The notes beneath the pieces are model-generated. The model was not told where the DNA came from and searched no databases. It saw only the letters and a program-made list of their open reading frames with translations. The position numbers and the translations under genes are program-made. Positions 1 through 10,880 of a stretch of 64,000 bases of DNA are shown here, one piece after another. Origin of the DNA: Aphelocoma coerulescens (Eukaryota > Chordata > Aves > Passeriformes > Corvidae); contig NC_091023.1 of assembly GCF_041296385.1 (NCBI RefSeq), positions 5,828,924-5,892,923 on the forward strand. Reading direction: 5' to 3'. How positions within the stretch are numbered: position 1 is the first letter of the stretch; each line of letters opens with the position of its first letter.

Positions 1-2050
1 CAGGCAATGTTGGCATGTTCTACTTCCACAAAACAATGGTTAGATGTACTGGACAGGTTTTAAGCTTAGGAAATACAAATTTACAGGCTGTACAACTGCC
101 AACATCATCTCACAGACATGCAGCAAGAGGAAATTCAACTCATCTGATGTTTGTTTTTCTTTAACATTCTATTAAAGCAAAGCAGCTCCATAATGAGATT
201 ACTGCGTTTTATCTCTTAATTGTATCCAGATATGGAAAAGAGATTTACTGCTAGTGGCTTGTATACAGTACAATATTTTAAAGCTAATTATGATAGAGCA
301 TTACTATTGTCACACAATGAAATACTTATTCTACTGTTATGAATCAATATCATTTTCTAAAATTTATTGTAATTACATTTTTAATTGGATATACACCCTG
401 GTAAATTCTGAAACAGCCAGTTATATAAATACAATTCTTTTAAATCCAGGATGATATCAGCATAAAATATTTTAATTAAATAGATTTCAAAAAAGGAGAA
501 AAAATGACATTAAGTAGCTTTCCATTATTAAAGCCAGCTGAAAGTCAAGTCTTGGAAGTATTCAAGGTTTTCTTTTTGAACTCTGCCATTGTCCATGGAA
601 GCATGGATACACATCCTCCCCAAATGCTGTATTAATAGTTTGACTGTTCATTGAAGACTACCTAGCACCTGGCTTTTGTTTCTATTACTCCACAGAGAGG
701 AAATCATGTTACAGTATTTATCTTCCTAAATCCCCAGGGTTGAAAACATCTAAAAGTCTTTTCTTTGCTTATGGATCAAATACAGTAAGCAATAAAAAGC
801 TAAGCAATGAGTTTTAAAATAACATTGTATCAAAATTCCTCTGTTCAAAAATATTGGTGTAGATGGTGAAAACCTCTGTTCGATCTGACAGTTTTGATTA
901 CTTAACTTTTAACAACAGTGTCCCTATGTGATGATACCTTGATCATACAGGCCATCAATGCAAACTATAATTCAAGTATTTATAAGCTGATACTGCAAAT
1001 TAGCTGTAACACTCTGCACACATTTCAAAGTACATCTTTAAGCTTGATTTTCCTGAACAAATATTCACAATAGGGACAAATGAAGTCTTGACCACAGGCT
1101 TATCACAGCATGTTTGCAAACCTTACCTGAGTATGCGATACCTCTTCCCCCTCTCCACTCAGTGGCAAAGAGACAAGTAAAAGGCATTTGTTTATCTCAG
1201 CTGAACCAAGCAGCAGTTTAAAACCTACCTGAGCTCCAGCCACCTCAATGAACATTGTTTTCAACACTCTTATACCTGTATTTCATGTATTTATGATCCA
1301 ATCCACATTACATTTACATACACTAAGGTAAATTAAACCAGTTACATTTTGGTGAGTTAAAATGAATCAGAACTTAGAGATGAGGTAAACCAATAATACC
1401 AAGTATTTAGAAACACCTTACTTCTTAACAAGTTACTGAAAGGATTTAACTACATACTATACTCCCAGTATGTTGGTGGAAGTTGTCAGATTCTGAAGCT
1501 GATTCTACACTTGATGACATATTATCCAAGTAATTTCATGAATAAATATTGCAGAATGCAATATCTGAAACTATCAAGAAATTTCATTTAACCAGCAGCT
1601 CACCACTAGGGAAAAACCTCACAGTACGTCCTATGTTTTTTTCAAGAATATATGCTTTCAGCCAACTCTGGATTATCCTTCAGTATCATTACGCAATAAA
1701 TAAATGTTTATGATAACACTTAGCATACTCTAGAAGGTCATCGATTTTCTATTTATCTGAAGAGCCACATTATCTAGGAAGGCTTTTCAGTATTCTTGTG
1801 ATCCAGATTTCATTGCAGACATTATTCACTCCAAATTTAAGTCTTTTATCTGTCTGCCAAGTGTTAAATAATATTGGGTTACTCTGTATCATTATATTTT
1901 TACTGCAGCTCTTCGCAGATTAAGATTCAAATCCTTTGAATTTAGTAGGATTTTGACAGCAATTCAAGCAGCATAAGTCTTAGCTCTGTCCCCCTAATTG
2001 TGACACATGCATTTCTAAGCTCTCTAAGTGCCCACAGAAGCTGTATTTAC
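1..2050 (-). other. GPC5: Intron of GPC5 downstream of the GAG-attachment exon (partial)
   Basis: This AT-rich stretch is the start of the intron that follows the 2051-2201 exon in the minus-strand reading direction. I looked for the expected terminal exon (a short phase-1 continuation, then a hydrophobic GPI-anchor signal, a stop and a 3' UTR) and found none, so that exon should lie outside the window. No clear repeat or other gene is visible. A gtaggt sequence on the minus strand near 1225-1235 is donor-like but has no convincing exon attached. Confidence 0.7.
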
Positions 2051-2201
2051 CTGCTGTGTGTATCCTGTCACCGGATCCTTGGCAGCCATCCTCATCATCA
2101 CAATCTCCGCTTGACTCCATCTCCTCACTTCTTCCACCCCCACTGCCAGCATCTCGGGGACCCCATCTCTCCAGCTTCAATTTTGCCTTCTCAGCATCCA
2201 G
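2051..2201 (-). CDS. GPC5: Glypican-5 internal coding exon (GAG-attachment region)
   Basis: This minus-strand exon lies between an acceptor (cttcttctgttttag, above 2201) and a donor (gtaaat, below 2051). It is 151 nt: 50 open codons plus one base, so it enters in phase 0, matching the end of the 54161-54281 exon, and leaves in phase 1. The peptide begins LDAEKAKLKLERWGPRDAG. It contains three Ser-Gly pairs, with serine codons at 2142-2144, 2109-2111 and 2073-2075. They surround an acidic stretch, SSGDCDDEDGCQGSGD, with two cysteines (codons 2100-2102 and 2082-2084). Ser-Gly beside acidic residues is the glypican glycosaminoglycan attachment signature, and SGDCDDEDGC.GSG is what I remember for GPC5; GPC3 has a related but different motif. 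The extra Lys/Arg-rich start is less conserved. It is probably the penultimate exon, because the GPI-signal segment is still missing after it. Confidence 0.92.
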
Positions 2202-3470
2202 CTAAAACAGAAGAAGTGACAAACCAACAATGGTCAGACTATTTACACAGTTCCTACCCCTGGCGACCTGGTTTGTAAAGCAACAAACACTTTCTCATGT
2301 ACTTTCAAGAGCAGCTCCTCAAGCTGGAGGCTGTTTCTGGCAATGGCATTCAAATATTTTGGAATAACAGATTATGCAACCAAATGTTCTCCACCGTATA
2401 TGACCAGGGGCACTTAGCAAACTTCTAATTGAAAACATCACATCTACCAGTGCTGTTCCTACACCTTTTCCTTTGCCAACCACAGTTTGGGGAACACTTG
2501 CTAATGATGGTACAATCTGCCAGCTGTCCAAGTACTTGTTTTGAGTGATTTACAGTTGAAGACCATGATAAACTTCACAGCTGAGGGCATTTGCTACTTT
2601 TCATGATGGACTTGGTCACTTGGAGACCTTGTCCTGGACATGACTTTTAAGACGGTGCCATTTAAGATGCCTGTACCAACTGCATGTTGTTCATTAGATT
2701 TCACTTAAAATATATTTCTAGGACTGAGTATAGAATAAGAAAACCTTTTCTAAAATAAATCTAAATATGTCATACTAGGTCATGCTTGCTCCAACAACAT
2801 ATTTATCCCCCAAACTCAGCTGTTTGATCTTTAGGTAACTCTTTCTCCTGCTGTCACCACAAACAGCTGCCTACTATTAGCACTGTGGAAATAGATGATT
2901 TTTCAGCTCACTGGTAGTTCCAAAAGATGAAAAATCCCATTTCCTTGGGAGTGAATCTAAATCCAGCCTGTGCAGGGCACACCAAGAGTAGAACTATCTG
3001 GTTAAAAAAAACCCCCCGAATGGCTCCAACTAATAAACCATGTCATAAAGCAAATATTTGTCAAGCAAGGATGGTCCAGGAGAAGCCTGAACCTTTCCCC
3101 CACACCTGAGGAGCAGTGACCAAACGGAAAGACTCTGTACTGCCCTCAGAGACTCTGCACTGCTGTCAGATTGTGGATCTATCCAGTACCCTCCATCACA
3201 AGTATCTTCCTCCTAAAGAATGCCAGATCCATTTCAGGCTTTGTGATCTGCTTCATCCCAGAGGACTGATTATTCTTGGTACTGAGCAAAACGTATTTTG
3301 AAATGTAACACTTTGGAGATTCAAACACTAAAAGGAGGTGCTCTGGGAGCTGTGGGTGAACTGGAGCACAAGGCTAATACAGCTGTATTAACTGGACTGA
3401 AGGGATGGTGATGGATGCAGCAATTTCTCTGTAGTGGGAAGCTTTGTGTCACAGTCTCTTTCTTCTTCAG

Positions 3471-3663
3471 ATGCTGGGAGCTGCCATCCTCCACTCTGGG
3501 GCTGACAAATGCTTGGAGCAGTGTGGCAGAGATCCAGTTCTGTGGAACAACAGATGCCAACTTCTACATGGCAGAACTCAGGAAATTTTGCAGCCTTTCA
3601 CTGAAGAGATCAGTTTGCTCCTTCTGAAGACACAAGTAACTCCACAGTGCAGTGGGAAGATCA
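3471..3663 (+). other. Exon-like open segment antisense to GPC5
   Basis: On the plus strand, a strong pyrimidine-rich acceptor (tctctttcttcttcag) ends at 3470 and a perfect consensus donor (gtaagt) starts at 3664. The 193 nt between them are open in one frame, starting ATG CTG GGA GCT, for 64 codons plus one base. The base composition is more GC-rich than the neighbouring intron. The predicted peptide (MLGAAILHSGADKCLEQCGR at its start) is not one I recognise. It could be an exon of an antisense non-coding RNA, a lineage-specific exon, or a chance arrangement. No partner exon was identified. Confidence 0.25.
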
Positions 3664-6600
3664 GTAAGTGGGAGGAGAGGGTATGGACTCTAGTGGGGAA
3701 GCGCACTGTACACTCACTAATTGTTACTGCATGTCTGTTTTCTATAAACCAGTTGCTTAATGTTGAGCCTTGTTATTCACAGCCATGAAGACTGATGTCA
3801 CGGCAATACAAAACAACATTTTCTTAAACAATTGGAAAATTTTGCCTACGAGGGAGAAAGATAACTCAGCTCTTTCACAAATTTATTGTGTCCTGACCAT
3901 ATTAGAAAAGACTCATTCATTCTTAGTTATTCAGAATGAAAAGAAATGGCTGAGTGGCAAACAGAACAGACACAAAATTTAATAAAAGCTTTTAATGACT
4001 GTTTCCCAGTCAGAGCAGAAATGTTTACTGCCTGTTAAGGCACTCCTTTTCAAAAATTTGATTTCCTTCATTGCCCATGGTCCAAATCCTGACCTCTGCT
4101 CAAAACAAGTAATACTTGAACCAAATAGGCCCCACCTCCAAACAAGAAGCTGAACTTTCCAGCATGGTGCACTGCAGCATTTCTGGGTTCTAGTGCCTTC
4201 ACTGCAGCAAGAGAGGAGCTGTAGTCCAGATCTGCATCTCCTCTGCATCTCTGAAGGCGCATCCAGTCCTTTCTTGGCTTGTCAGCAGAGGGCCACCAAA
4301 TTACCCAGAGCCCTGATATCCAGGTTCACCATGACCACATCAACTCAGGTGCGATCTACCAACCCTTTTCACCTTGGATACCCTTTCTCAGCCTCTTTAC
4401 AACTTTTTGTAAAGCTTTTATGTCCTGTGGCTACCACTCACCTAGAATGATGGACCAGAGCCTGACTTTGTGCATCAGTAATGGTTTATCTATAAATAAA
4501 TCATTCCAGGAGATGGAATAGTGTAGCCACATCAGTGAGGAGCTCCAGACACACCATGCAACTCTATTGAGCAGGCAATGTCATCATTTCATAGTGACTT
4601 GTGACCCAGCACCCTTCTCATTTTCAGATTCTGAAGGCACAGCTGTCCTTTGGCTACTGCCACAGGACTTCAGTGAGATCCATGTTTCAGTGCAATAGCA
4701 AAGCTCATGCCAGCATGTGCCAATCTCCTTTTTTTTCACGGAATAATAGAAACCTGTCCTAAAGGCCTGAAACTGCACCAAAATAGCACAGACTGCATCA
4801 GGTTGGACTGGGATGGTGGAGTTAATGCAAGACATTAACCATCACTTTTTACTCTCTGGGTCCAGGGGGTGGGTATGGGCAGGGGATGCCTTCTGTCCTT
4901 TGTGGCTGTGGGACTGGGAAGTCCCCAGCAGAGAACCTGGCAGTCACCTGAAGGTTCAGGTCATCTTCTGAGACAGCCTGGCAGACACAGATCAGTTAAA
5001 AGACCTCCCAACAATTCTCCAGGCCACTGCCACCAAGCACAAATCTCCCTGCTTCCCCATATGGCTGTAGGGAGAACCACAGTCCCTTGCTCGTATTTAA
5101 CACTGGGGAGCAGAGATTGGAGTCAGTTGTGGCATTTCTATCATTGCTTAAGAGCCACTCTTAAACCCGCCTTATTCTGGTGACTCTTTCCCTGCCAGCT
5201 GACAAGTGATGCCATCCAGCCACCTCTGGCAGCTCTGCACAACAGCTCCTGCCTGGAAGTGCCCTGTTCTGGGGCTGAGAATTGATGCCTTGGTTAAATA
5301 ATTGCAATGAATTGCAGGCTGAGCCCTGGAGCTTGTGCCTTTACCTTCACAAAGCACAAGATATCTGCTGCCTAAGATTCCAGGGAATACTAGAATCTTA
5401 ACAGCTTAAAAATTAAGTCTTCAAGTTTTTGCCATATGTGAAAGATAATTTTTTTTTTCCTCTTGAAAAGGTTATATAAATAGATCAATAAGATTTGTAC
5501 AGTCCAACTGGAAACTGACTTAAATCAGGAATTTTCCCAACTGCAATAAGCTTTGGATCAGGTTCATAAACCTCTGAAGGGTTTCTGAGAAACTATATAC
5601 TGCTTCTGTGGGAAAATTTTAGTATCTGTATCTGACTCAGCTTAAAGGTAAAAATCACATATTACTATTCAGCTCTGAGTCAGACACAGATGACTCTCTC
5701 GCATGGATTTTATTTATTCCAGCAAAGGCCCCAACCTTAAGTGATATTAAAAAAAAAGTTCTGCTGACATAAGGTTTTCTGGAGAAGAAAGAATTCATAG
5801 GAGAGTGGCTCCTGTATTTCTCCCCTATTAATACTTCATGATGTAGCACACGCATTCCCAGTCACATAAAAGAGTCCTTCAGACTTCAGAGGCTTCAAAG
5901 AGACCGTGACACACAACCCCTGAGCTCTCCACAATGAGTCTAACCCTAATTCTCACTCTGAACACACGTGTCTCACAATACAAATTCATTCTCACAGTTT
6001 CTCATGAAGGCATGTTCCACTTGAATACTTCCACACCTTAATTAAATAATAACTGTTTCACTGCATGAAAACCATTGTGTAAAAAGGTGCCAATTTCCAT
6101 CTGTTTCATCGATCAGTCTGTTTTCTGAGGGGTCATATATGCATGTGTATCTGAGGGGATGACTTCAAGCTGTAGGATAATAACCCCAATTAATCAGAAA
6201 ATAGGTTTTAAAACTATATTTTACACCACAGTTTCAGACTTCTCAGGTCAGTGAACACAACAATGAAAATACTCTCATTGAATAAAGCCACTTAAAACTT
6301 GTGTGCTTGTAATATTCAGAAACAAATTCCATAGAAAAATTGTTCCTGAGGGATTTGTTAACTAGTTTTCTACATGACAGATTGCACTGTGAATGCTTTT
6401 TCCCTCTGAAGAGTCAGCTTTGGGGTGAAATGTGACTTGTGTCCACTCGCCATGTGAGCACACGTATCACTTGCTGGTGTTTCCAGTGGGAGGAAAAATC
6501 AGCTGATTATACACTGCATTTAGAAATTGTAAGCTAAGCATGTCTTTTCTCAAGGTACTTACAAGTAGCTGCCTTTTTAAAAGTGCTCTAGTGACACAAA

Positions 6601-7578
6601 TATGATTTGCAGAGACAAAGCATTTTTTCCAGCTTATGTACAAATAATGCACAAAGCCTAATCTTGAAAAGAGTCATAAATGACTCAATCCTTCCACTCA
6701 TTTATTTAAAAATAAAAAATCCTTTCTAAACCATTATTAGGTCAGAAATGACTACAACTGGAAAAGACAATGTGCCTTTGTTTTCAGCCTGTTATATACA
6801 TTTTTTGTTAGGAACTGACATACTGCTTTAGGCATAAAGCTGCATTTTACTGGTGCCTTGTGACTGAGCAGATGTTCTGTCATTTCACAAAACAATAGCA
6901 CCATAACAAATTTTAGACATAACTGCCATATATATGCTTATTCCAAGTGGGACCTCTCCTCTGAGATAACATTTATGGTTAATTTTTCTCCAAATATGCT
7001 CTTAGCTCTTTTATAAAAGCATTTGGCAGTTGCTTTTGTTTCTCCTTTTCATGTTATCTAGCACTCATATATTACAACATAAGTAAGAAAAATAAACTTA
7101 CTTAGCTTCAACTTTGTCAGACATTTTCTTTGATTTGTTCTTCCCTTGTCTCTATTTCACAGAACTCCAAAAAGGCCTGATGCATTATCCCCTTCTAGTT
7201 TCTTCAGGCAGTAGAACAACTCAAGGAGGTAACTCCTAAATCCCCTTTTTACCTGAAAGGAACAGACATCCAACCTTCTGTAGCAACCAACACCCCCAGC
7301 CTTCCTTCTGCTGTGTTTATTCAGGTCCTTACAATAACCTTTGCATGACACATCCTGCTTTACAAGTCACCTGGACACATTACAGTAATTTAATTGAACA
7401 GCTATACATAATTTATGGGACACAGTTATGGGCTGACAATGGCTTTAGAATTTTATTCACATCCCTCCAGACCAGACCTTTTCAGCTTGGGAACTGGACC
7501 AACACTGGTGGATTCCTTTGTTCTGTGGTTTTCTCTCCAGCCTAAGCACCTCACATTTACATCCACTGCTATTTGTAT

Positions 7579-7673
7579 TTATTGTCTATGTCGGTGCTCC
7601 TAGCACATATAAATATGCTATATTTATATAGCTATATGCTATATTTATATAGGAACACTGGCATAGACAATAA
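7579..7673. repeat. Long imperfect hairpin with AT-rich inner repeats
   Basis: The outer arms are 7579-7601 (ttattgtctatgtcggtgct then cct) and 7651-7673. By eye they pair at 20 of 23 positions, and two of the remaining three would be G-U pairs in RNA. Inside, an AT-rich section continues the pairing after a small bulge (agcac, 7602-7606), and a ctatatgctatatttatatag-type unit occurs about twice. The whole can fold into a stem of roughly 35-40 bp. It may be a small inverted-repeat transposon remnant or a miRNA-precursor-like fold; I recognise no known family. Confidence 0.7.
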
Positions 7674-9355
7674 TACATACACACACAGGAGGGGAAGGCT
7701 CTCTTCAAGCACATGGAAACGTGCCAAGTGCAAGTCTCAGAAAGTGGGGCCTGACACCCTTCTTTTGCCCTCTGCCTCAGTGTATCTCCACTCAAGCTAC
7801 ACAGCAATTTCAAAGTTCTTTTTCCATTTTTTGATATTTTTTTCCAGGCTTTTTACTTTGTTCTCCCATCAAGTTTCTCAGGATAACCCTACCTGCTCTG
7901 TGTTGGTTTGTGACATTGCAGCTCCCCACGGAGCCACCTTTTGGATAAATGGCACAAACTTCGGGTTGAGCAGGACAGGCTTACAAGATCCAGCAGCAGA
8001 AGGGTCATAGTAACAGAAAGTTTCCTTGGGATCACTACATGTGGCAGGGGAAATGACACAGCTGCTTCTAATGTCTTTTACATGCTGTTTTTCATCTTCT
8101 GCTTCATTCTAGAATTATTTTGTTCCAAGTATGTCCATTATTTGACCAACCCTCATACTGTTTCTGAGCATCTTCAGTATGAGGTGTACATCTTTTGGGA
8201 AGGTCAGGACTTGTTTCCTGACTTTATACAACTTTTTAAAGCCAAAAAGCTGTTGGAATTGGTGTTTTTATTTGGTTTGACTTGCTTTTATTCACATCAA
8301 ATAACTAAATTACTGCTTTCAGAAAAACAACATCTCTATTCCTACAATTGCTTTAGATTCTTATGGTTTCAGTGGAAATTTCTTGCAAACATTCTTTTAT
8401 TTTCTCTGTATGTTTTCCTCCTGATTTTAGAGCCCTATCTTCTCCACACACACTTTCCAATCCTCTGTCATTGAGGTTTTGTATTTGCCCAAGTCTGTCT
8501 CTAGCTGTGGTTCTTTTTTTTTCTCCTGGTTTATGCAGGTTGACTTGTTACCCTCTCCATGATATTTTTATTGCCAGATGACACACTGGATACCTACAAA
8601 TCCACACTTTCACTTATCTTTGACTATTTTTCATTTCTCCTCTGAGTCCTTCCTCTAATCTGGCTCTGTCTCTCTGATTTTCTGGATAGTCCACTGCAGA
8701 TCGACACCCCACAGTAGAGGAGCTAAAAGTATTTATTTATTTCTGGTTGGATTATAAATGTTTCAGCAGGAATCTGAAGATGGTTTTTAGAGATTCACTT
8801 TGTTATACTGCACAATTAATGCTTCTATTTTTATAGTTTACGGTTTCTGTTTTCCAACTGCTTCTTCAAGGTGAGCTTGTTTCTAGGAGAGTGCTAGCAC
8901 CAGGAGCAGCTTAATATTCATTGAATTAAATTACACAAGCTACATATGTTCTCATATTTACTGATTACACTGTGAAGGAGCAACCAGAGTGTGCACTCAC
9001 AGAATCTTATCGCCATTAGCAAGAGCTTCATAGTAACAGCTTAGGTAAACTGTCACCTAAGAAGTATTAATTGTGACTGATGTAAAGTGAGCACAAATTA
9101 AAAAACCTCAACTTATTCTAGTCCATAATGTGCTTAAACAGATGTTTAAAGAGAAGAAAGAAAATCTGATTTAAATTCAGCAAGTCAGCTGGGGCAAGGA
9201 AGCAGCAGACACCTCTCCTTGATGTCTTGTCTCGGTGTTAGACTGTGACTTTTTGGTATTACGTGATGCACTAAAGAAAATCTTTCTGATCTGGTATTTA
9301 ATATGCCTAACTCAGACATAGATGTTGGGTTACTCTCTGTCACAGGTATGAATTT

Positions 9356-9756
9356 CACCTTTAGACAGAAAATGTAGCGTAGTGTTGCCCAAAAAACATA
9401 ACCGGCTTTTTAAGTTGCAGTACATGCAGTTTGAAGAGAGAGCATATGGCCAAAAAATCTGTCGTGTTACATTGAAGACTCTCTGCATCTTGTTAAGGTA
9501 AAAAAAAAAAAGTAAACAATTACAATAAAATTGTAATAAATTGTAATAAATTGTAATAAATATGTAACATAAACAATTATTGGTGAGGAATAGGCAGTAG
9601 TTGCTTATAAAGACCTTTGACTCTTCAAAATAGTTCACTTTGAGGAAAAAAAAAAATCACCTTTAGACAGCGTAGTGTACTCTTTCCCAAAAATAAAATC
9701 TAGTAGCAGTTGCTTACAGGAGACCCTTGACCCTTCAAAAGAGTTCATTATTGGGG
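9356..9756 (+). repeat. Local direct duplication, one copy interrupted
   Basis: Copy B (9658-9756) starts cacctttagacagcgtagtg and ends with a cttgacccttcaaaagagttcatt segment. Copy A has the same two ends, at 9356-9401 (cacctttagacag..gcgtagtg..cccaaaaa) and about 9588-9644 (gcagtagttgcttat..cttcaaaatagttca), separated by about 185 bp absent from copy B. Both copies are diverged by substitutions and small indels. This is either a tandem duplication followed by an insertion in copy A or loss from copy B. Confidence 0.7.
9531..9560 (+). repeat. 10-bp tandem repeat, three exact units
   Basis: The unit ttgtaataaa is repeated three times without change, preceded by the partly complementary tacaataaaa. 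It lies inside the segment that interrupts copy A of the local duplication. Confidence 0.9.
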
Positions 9757-9831
9757 ACAGGGTCTGTTTGATACAACAGCTTCAGAGGCAGAGGGCTGCT
9801 GGGAGTGCCCACAAGGTACTGAGAATGACAT

Positions 9832-9980
9832 AAATAAACCAGAAATTTGTTTTAAAGATTAAGAATGTAAATGATAGGAAATAGTAGGTATGTCCGTCTC
9901 TTTTCAGTGGGTTCTTGCTTCCCCCTCAGCTGTCTGTACATAATATTCACCACAGTATGGCTCAAATTCCAAGTTTTGCA
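9832..9980 (+). repeat. Dispersed repeat of unknown family, copy 1
   Basis: This segment contains the blocks tttaaagattaagaatgtaa, gataggaaatagtag, ttttcagtgggttcttg, ctcagctgtctgt and gtatggctcaaattccaagt. The same blocks occur in the same order on the minus strand at 17820-17985. By eye most positions agree, with short indels. It resembles a fragment of an LTR or other mobile element, but I cannot name it. Confidence 0.75.
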
Positions 9981-10554
9981 TAGATACAATATACTAAGAG
10001 CCTTCCCTGAAAAGACCATGGCCCAAAGATGACTGGGAGAATCTAGTTATTGTTGGTAAAAGGTATCTTGCCTTTCCCTTAAATGCAGAGACATCTCTGA
10101 GAATAAAAGAAGCATAGAAGAAAAAAAAAGGTGGAAACAAGCATTTTAACTATCAGAGTGATGAGTTCTTGGAGCAGCATCCCATGATGAAGGTGGGGAC
10201 AAAAATACTCAAGCATTTGCAAGACCTGGATGAATAAATCCATGAGGAGAGTTGCCTGTGATGTCAATGAGCTACACGTGGTATTTCAGAAGATCTCTTC
10301 CAGACTTCTGTCCTGTATCTCTACACTCCACTGGTTTCTAATATTAGAAAATTGATTTGTAAAATCACAAACCAGAACTAGCCCCATTAGCAATTAGGAG
10401 TGGGGTTTTCTCCTTGCTTCTCTGACTTCTATAAGGGAGAATTCTGTCCACCTAGCAAATTATGTCCATTCTTTCTTTCCTCTAGGCTAAGAATGAAGCC
10501 TCTTAATTGTGCCTGAAGTCAAAATGTGGTTCAAAAAATGTATTAATTATTACT

Positions 10555-10880
10555 GGGGCTTAATATGGTTTACAAATGAGCTCTGACTCATCAGGGTTTA
10601 GATGTCTAATAATAGCCATGGACCTTCTGTCTGATCAGACTTGGGAAGTGTGAAATGACAAGTGCCCGCAATCAGCAGGCTGGTCACACTCCATCAGCCC
10701 TGAAATGGCACCCTTCTGATAGGCTGCACGTTTTTATGGGCTAAGTGAGTAAACAGTGGCCAATCTAAATTGTCGAAGGAGCAGAGCCAACCTTCCTCCT
10801 TGCTTTGTACTCTGACAGCAATTACCTTTGTTATTTACTGAGGGAAACGTTCATGACATGCTCCAGTGCATGTTAATACT
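10555..10880. promoter_or_regulatory. Candidate conserved non-coding element
   Basis: A stretch of complex, non-repetitive sequence with balanced composition. It contains tgactcatcag (AP-1-like), aagtgagtaaacagtgg (forkhead-like), ggccaatct (CCAAT-like) and gcatgttaat. There is no open frame or repeat similarity. Flagged by appearance only; conservation was not tested. Confidence 0.25.

Noticed and set aside
1225..1250. Donor-like gtaggt on the minus strand, considered as part of a terminal GPC5 exon
   Set aside because: A terminal exon has no donor, and the adjoining sequence does not encode a GPI-anchor signal.
5941..5955. Telomere-like ctaaccctaa
   Set aside because: A single unit plus flank, not an array.
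7941..8474. 177-codon plus-strand open frame rich in Phe, Leu and Tyr
   Set aside because: The composition follows a T-rich stretch, no domain is recognisable, and there are no splice or promoter signals. Likely chance.
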